Source of the DNA: Anaerolineae bacterium
GTDB lineage: Bacteria > Chloroflexota > Anaerolineae > Aggregatilineales > Phototrophicaceae
Length of the DNA: 8,353 bases
Assembly: GCA_028284565.1 (NCBI GenBank)
Contig: JANQRM010000358.1
Span: 1 to 8,353 of the forward strand
Reading direction: 5' to 3'
Part shown: in pieces, positions 5,781 to 8,353 of the stretch
Layout of the letters: each line of letters starts with the position of its first letter
How positions within the stretch are numbered: the stretch's first letter is position 1
Notes under the pieces: generated by a model
Database searches by the model: none
What the model was told of the DNA's origin: nothing
What the model saw: only the letters and a program-made list of their open reading frames with translations
Position numbers and translations under genes: made by a program

Positions 5781-6364
5781 CCGACCCGATTCCAGATAAC
5801 AGCCATCGTCTGGCGTATCTGTTAGGGATCATCTTACATCCCTTCTTCGTGTTCATCCCAACCACCTTGATTGCCATTGGCTGGGAGAATGTCCATTGGG
5901 TTGTGGTTATTCTGGTGGTATTTGTCGCACCGATTGGTCTTACGATTGGGCTGCTATATCGACACGGACGCTTTGCCTATCAGCGGGATTCGCGCACACC
6001 CATTTATGTTGTGGGAATCATCAGTCTCTTTATCGTGATTGGCTTGGCATTCGCTTTCGACGCACCCCTACCCCTCATCTCTGCATTCTTTACGGTAATT
6101 GTCTGGTCGGCGATTCAACTGCTCGTCAATCGCTATATCACCAAAGCCTCTATTCACGTCTCGGTGGCGACCATCTGCTTAACTGGCTTGGTCTTGCTCG
6201 GGCATATTGATACACTGCTAGAATTTATCTTATCTGGGTTAATCATCATTGCCGTCGGCTGGGCGCGTATGACCACCAAGAATCATACACGAGAGCAGGT
6301 TATTGTTGGCTTCCTAACTGGATTGGCATCTACCCTAATTGTTGCGCCATTCTTCATGAGATGA
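5777..6364 (+). CDS. PAP2-like integral membrane protein (phosphatase-related)
   Basis: This 195-residue protein has about six hydrophobic segments (roughly 12-34, 39-60, 75-96, 99-118, 124-142, 146-163, with another at 175-192). Its layout resembles type 2 phosphatidic-acid phosphatases, which remove phosphate from lipid phosphates at the membrane. The motifs are present but degenerate: RFAYQRDSRTP (65-75) for motif 1, S125-I-H127 for motif 2, and R164-x5-H170 followed by VGFLTG (177-182) for motif 3. The Asp expected four residues after the motif 3 His is Gln (Q174). The fold assignment is therefore better supported than enzyme activity. Its ATG (5777-5779) overlaps the GH3 stop codon (5778-5780), which indicates translational coupling. 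A role beside NagZ, for example in recycling an envelope lipid carrier, is inference. Confidence 0.65.
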   Translation: MTDPIPDNSHRLAYLLGIILHPFFVFIPTTLIAIGWENVHWVVVILVVFVAPIGLTIGLLYRHGRFAYQRDSRTPIYVVGIISLFIVIGLAFAFDAPLPLISAFFTVIVWSAIQLLVNRYITKASIHVSVATICLTGLVLLGHIDTLLEFILSGLIIIAVGWARMTTKNHTREQVIVGFLTGLASTLIVAPFFMR

Positions 6365-6381
6365 GTTGTGGAGGTTCGTAA

Positions 6382-6579
6382 ATGAGTGATACAGATGCGA
6401 GCGTGGGATTAGTCGTTTCGCTTGTCACGATGATACCCTTGATTGTCATTGGGATGGTTGTTTTTTGGAAAACGAAATCGAGGCACATCTCTGCATGGGG
6501 GACTCCATTTGGCGCAGTCGTGATGATGGTTTTTGGCATCGGTCTAATCGGATTCTTCCTTTTGCATCTTCTATTTTAA
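6382..6579 (+). CDS. Small two-helix membrane protein, function unknown
   Basis: This 65-residue protein has two hydrophobic helices (about 8-28 and 42-64) joined by a short positively charged loop, WKTKSRHISAWG (29-40). The acidic N-terminus MSDTDAS and the basic loop suggest both ends face out and the loop faces the cytoplasm under the positive-inside rule. Translation is well supported by GGAGG (6370-6374), 7 bases before the ATG, and the gene follows the PAP2-like gene by 17 bases, so it is probably in the same transcript. I do not recognise a family. It could be an accessory subunit of the preceding membrane protein. Confidence 0.7.
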   Translation: MSDTDASVGLVVSLVTMIPLIVIGMVVFWKTKSRHISAWGTPFGAVVMMVFGIGLIGFFLLHLLF

Positions 6580-6597
6580 CCCTAACCATTCGTTGAG

Positions 6598-6626
6598 TTG
6601 ATGGATTCTTCCAAGCACGTTATTGT
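6598..6626 (+). promoter_or_regulatory. Weak candidate promoter for the reductase-like gene
   Basis: TTGATG (6598-6603) and TATTGT (6621-6626) are each four of six consensus bases, with a 17-base spacer. The start point would be near 6633, 20 bases before the ATG at 6653. The 73-base gap after the previous gene leaves room for a promoter, and no terminator is seen in it, so read-through is also possible. Confidence 0.35.
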
Positions 6627-6652
6627 TTTGTCGGACAAATAAGGAGTTATCT

Positions 6653-7267
6653 ATGAAAGTTGCCATCATTGGAGCTGGCGCAGTCGGCAGTAGTTTGGGG
6701 AAGAGTTTGGTCAACGCTGGTCATGAGGTGATGTTCAGTTCACGTACGCCCATGAGCGACCGCATACAATCCTTAATTACAAGTATTGGTGAACAAGCCT
6801 CTGCCGGAACGGTCTCTGAGACATTGAAATATAGTGATGTCGTTGCTATTGCCATGCAACCCACAGAGATTCCCTCCATGATACAGCAAGCCGGAGATTG
6901 GGTAGGGAAAACGGTTATCGACCTAAATAACGTCTTCGGCAACATTGCGCTTAACGGTCATAACTCCTTAGCGGAATATATTTCTCAATTGACAAGCGCG
7001 AAAGTGGTCAAAGCCTTCAACACGATTGGTGCTGAGCATTACCAAGACCCGACATTTGATGGACAATCCGCAACGATGTTCATCGCTGGCGATGATGAAC
7101 CTGCGAAGCTCACAGTGAGTACACTCGCTTCTGATTTGGGGTTTGATGTGGTCGATATTGGCGAGCTTGACCAAGCCCATCGCCTTGAATCCTTAGCGGG
7201 TTTATGGGTGCATCTGGCGCGGTCTGGTCATGGACGCGATATTGCCTTTAAGTTAATCCGAAAATAG
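6653..7267 (+). CDS. NAD(P)-binding protein of the F420-dependent NADP reductase-like family
   Basis: This 204-residue protein is a probable cytoplasmic NAD(P)H-dependent oxidoreductase (COG2085-like). The Rossmann motif is GAGAVG (7-12), and the end of the second strand reads FSSRTP (28-33); S30 and R31 there would suit the 2'-phosphate of NADP. VVAIAMQP (63-70), TVIDLNNVFG (87-96) and VKAFNTIGAEHY (119-130) follow the family pattern. The electron partner is uncertain: some relatives reduce F420, while others are annotated only as dinucleotide-binding proteins. ATG 6653 is chosen because AAGGAG (6641-6646) lies 6 bases upstream and the Rossmann fold begins immediately; the in-frame TTG at 6623 lacks this. 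The next gene begins 9 bases after its stop codon, so the two form an operon. The family is well supported, the reaction is not. Confidence 0.85.
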   Translation: MKVAIIGAGAVGSSLGKSLVNAGHEVMFSSRTPMSDRIQSLITSIGEQASAGTVSETLKYSDVVAIAMQPTEIPSMIQQAGDWVGKTVIDLNNVFGNIALNGHNSLAEYISQLTSAKVVKAFNTIGAEHYQDPTFDGQSATMFIAGDDEPAKLTVSTLASDLGFDVVDIGELDQAHRLESLAGLWVHLARSGHGRDIAFKLIRK

Positions 7268-7276
7268 GACTGATTG

Positions 7277-8353
7277 ATGCTCGAAAAACAATGGATGTAT
7301 GTTGAACCCGAAAACGAAGAAGCTCCAGAACGTAAAGCCTCATGGTTAGAACTCTTCTATGATTTAGTCTATGTTGCGACAGCGATTCAGCTGGGCAATT
7401 TCCTCACAGAGGATGTCTCTGTTGGGGGATTTATACGCTTTATTGCGCTGTTTATCCCCATTTGGTGGTCATGGACAGGTTTGATGTTTTACGTCAATCG
7501 GTTTGTGATAGATGACGTGGTGCATCGAATACTTGTCTTTACACAGATTTTTGCGATTGCCTCATTAGCCATCAGTATTCCGGGTGCATTTGGCGATTTA
7601 TATCAGCAGTTTGTGTTTGCCTATGTGGTGATACGCTTGGTGCTGGTGGCACTTTATATTCGCTCATGGCTGGCTGTGCCAGAAATTCGCCCACTGGTCA
7701 ACGGCTATATCGTCGGTTTTATAGTTGGCGCAATTGTCTGGTTTATCTCTGCCTTCGTGCCTGAACCGATTAATTATGTCTTGTGGGCAGTTGGGTTGTG
7801 TATTGAATTAGGCGTACCCTTATTACCGAATATGGTCAAGTGGCAAGCAAAATTCCCACCTCATATCGAGCATGCATCTGAACGTGTTGGTATATTCATC
7901 ATTATTGTTTTGGGTGAAGCCTTCATCAAAGTAATTGATGAAATCGCTGGTACATCATTTGATGTCGAATTGCTCATTGTCGGTGGTTTCGCCTTTGCAG
8001 TTTCATTTGGCATGTGGTGGCTGTATTTTGATGATATTGCTGGTGCGGATGTCAGTGCCACAGGTGTTGCGCCTTATGTGTGGATATACTCGCATCTGCC
8101 GATTACGATTGGTATCACGGCGTTTGGCGTCGCGGCCAAAAAGCTCCTGACTGAACCCGCTACTGAACCCCTGTTAGATAAGTACCGTTTATTGACCTGT
8201 GTTGCTCTAATAATCTTCCTCTTCTTTGTCGCAATTGTGGATGAAGTCACACATCGAGAAGAGGATGATGACACACCGGATAGTGCTGTCCGCGCGAATT
8301 GGCGATTTGTCTCGGCAGGGTTGATAGCGTTACTGGCTGTGTTCGGCGGTAGC
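7277..8353 (+). CDS. ltrA: LtrA-family (low temperature requirement A) membrane protein, C-terminus cut by window edge
   Basis: The frame is open from ATG 7277 to the right edge, 359 residues so far, with around ten hydrophobic segments, so it is a polytopic inner-membrane protein. Family marks are ERKASWLELFYDLVYV (18-33) near the N-terminus and HIEHASERVGIFIIIVLGE (196-214) in the middle, followed by FGMWWLYFDD (244-253). LtrA was named from a Listeria mutant impaired in growth at low temperature; its molecular function is not established. The start follows the upstream stop codon by 9 bases, and AGGA (7266-7269), 7 bases before the ATG, overlaps that stop, indicating cotranslation with the reductase-like gene. 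Family proteins are about 370-420 residues, so only the last helices are probably missing. Confidence 0.85.
   Translation, partial: MLEKQWMYVEPENEEAPERKASWLELFYDLVYVATAIQLGNFLTEDVSVGGFIRFIALFIPIWWSWTGLMFYVNRFVIDDVVHRILVFTQIFAIASLAISIPGAFGDLYQQFVFAYVVIRLVLVALYIRSWLAVPEIRPLVNGYIVGFIVGAIVWFISAFVPEPINYVLWAVGLCIELGVPLLPNMVKWQAKFPPHIEHASERVGIFIIIVLGEAFIKVIDEIAGTSFDVELLIVGGFAFAVSFGMWWLYFDDIAGADVSATGVAPYVWIYSHLPITIGITAFGVAAKKLLTEPATEPLLDKYRLLTCVALIIFLFFVAIVDEVTHREEDDDTPDSAVRANWRFVSAGLIALLAVFGGS

Noticed and set aside
5896..6210. Plus-strand frame of 104 codons within the PAP2-like gene
   Set aside because: It overlaps the PAP2-like frame, which has the ATGA coupling, membrane segments and motifs; the alternative frame shows none of these.
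7861..8274. Open frames on both strands within 7861-8274
   Set aside because: All lie inside the continuous LtrA-family frame that carries the conserved HxxxxERxG...LGE segment.

Overview
The window looks like chromosomal DNA of a free-living bacterium, most likely a member of the Chloroflexota (Anaerolineae-like). This placement is an inference from protein style, not from a marker gene. The clues are two exported proteins whose signal peptides end in Ala-Gln-Asp or Ala-Gln-Glu, a Cys-containing SH3b/FN3-like secreted protein of a type I associate with that phylum, and moderate GC content. There is no rRNA, tRNA, CRISPR array, transposase or phage gene, and nothing marks the region as a mobile island.

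Layout. The minus strand carries one gene, a family 5 (peptide/nickel-type) ABC transporter solute-binding protein, whose C-terminus runs off the left edge (1-1323). A divergent intergenic region (1324-1609) separates it from everything else, which is on the plus strand. The first plus-strand gene (1610-3045) encodes a secreted protein with an SH3b domain and a C-terminal FN3-like domain. It is broken by an apparent one-base loss in a C run near 2307-2310 and ends at a clear intrinsic terminator. Next is a YfcE-like calcineurin-fold phosphoesterase (3147-3902).

A 336-base non-coding stretch (3903-4238) holds the densest regulatory signals in the window. These are a near-consensus sigma-70-type promoter, a perfect 16-bp palindrome over its expected start point, six TTGCC/GGCAA motifs, and two helically phased direct repeats. 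It leads into a tightly packed plus-strand group: a NagZ-like GH3 enzyme (4239-5780), a PAP2-like membrane protein overlapping it by ATGA (5777-6364), and a 65-residue two-helix membrane protein (6382-6579). After a 73-base gap come an F420-dependent-NADP-reductase-like Rossmann protein (6653-7267) and, 9 bases later, an LtrA-family membrane protein that runs off the right edge (7277-8353).

How the genes may work together. The GH3 enzyme and the PAP2-like protein are probably translationally coupled. This fits a shared role in cell-envelope turnover (muropeptide or amino-sugar recycling plus a lipid phosphate step), but that link is inference. The reductase-like protein and LtrA form a second short operon of unknown joint purpose. 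I found no convincing new defence, mobile or biosynthetic system. The points most worth a second look are the frameshifted secreted protein and the architecture of the 3903-4238 control region.
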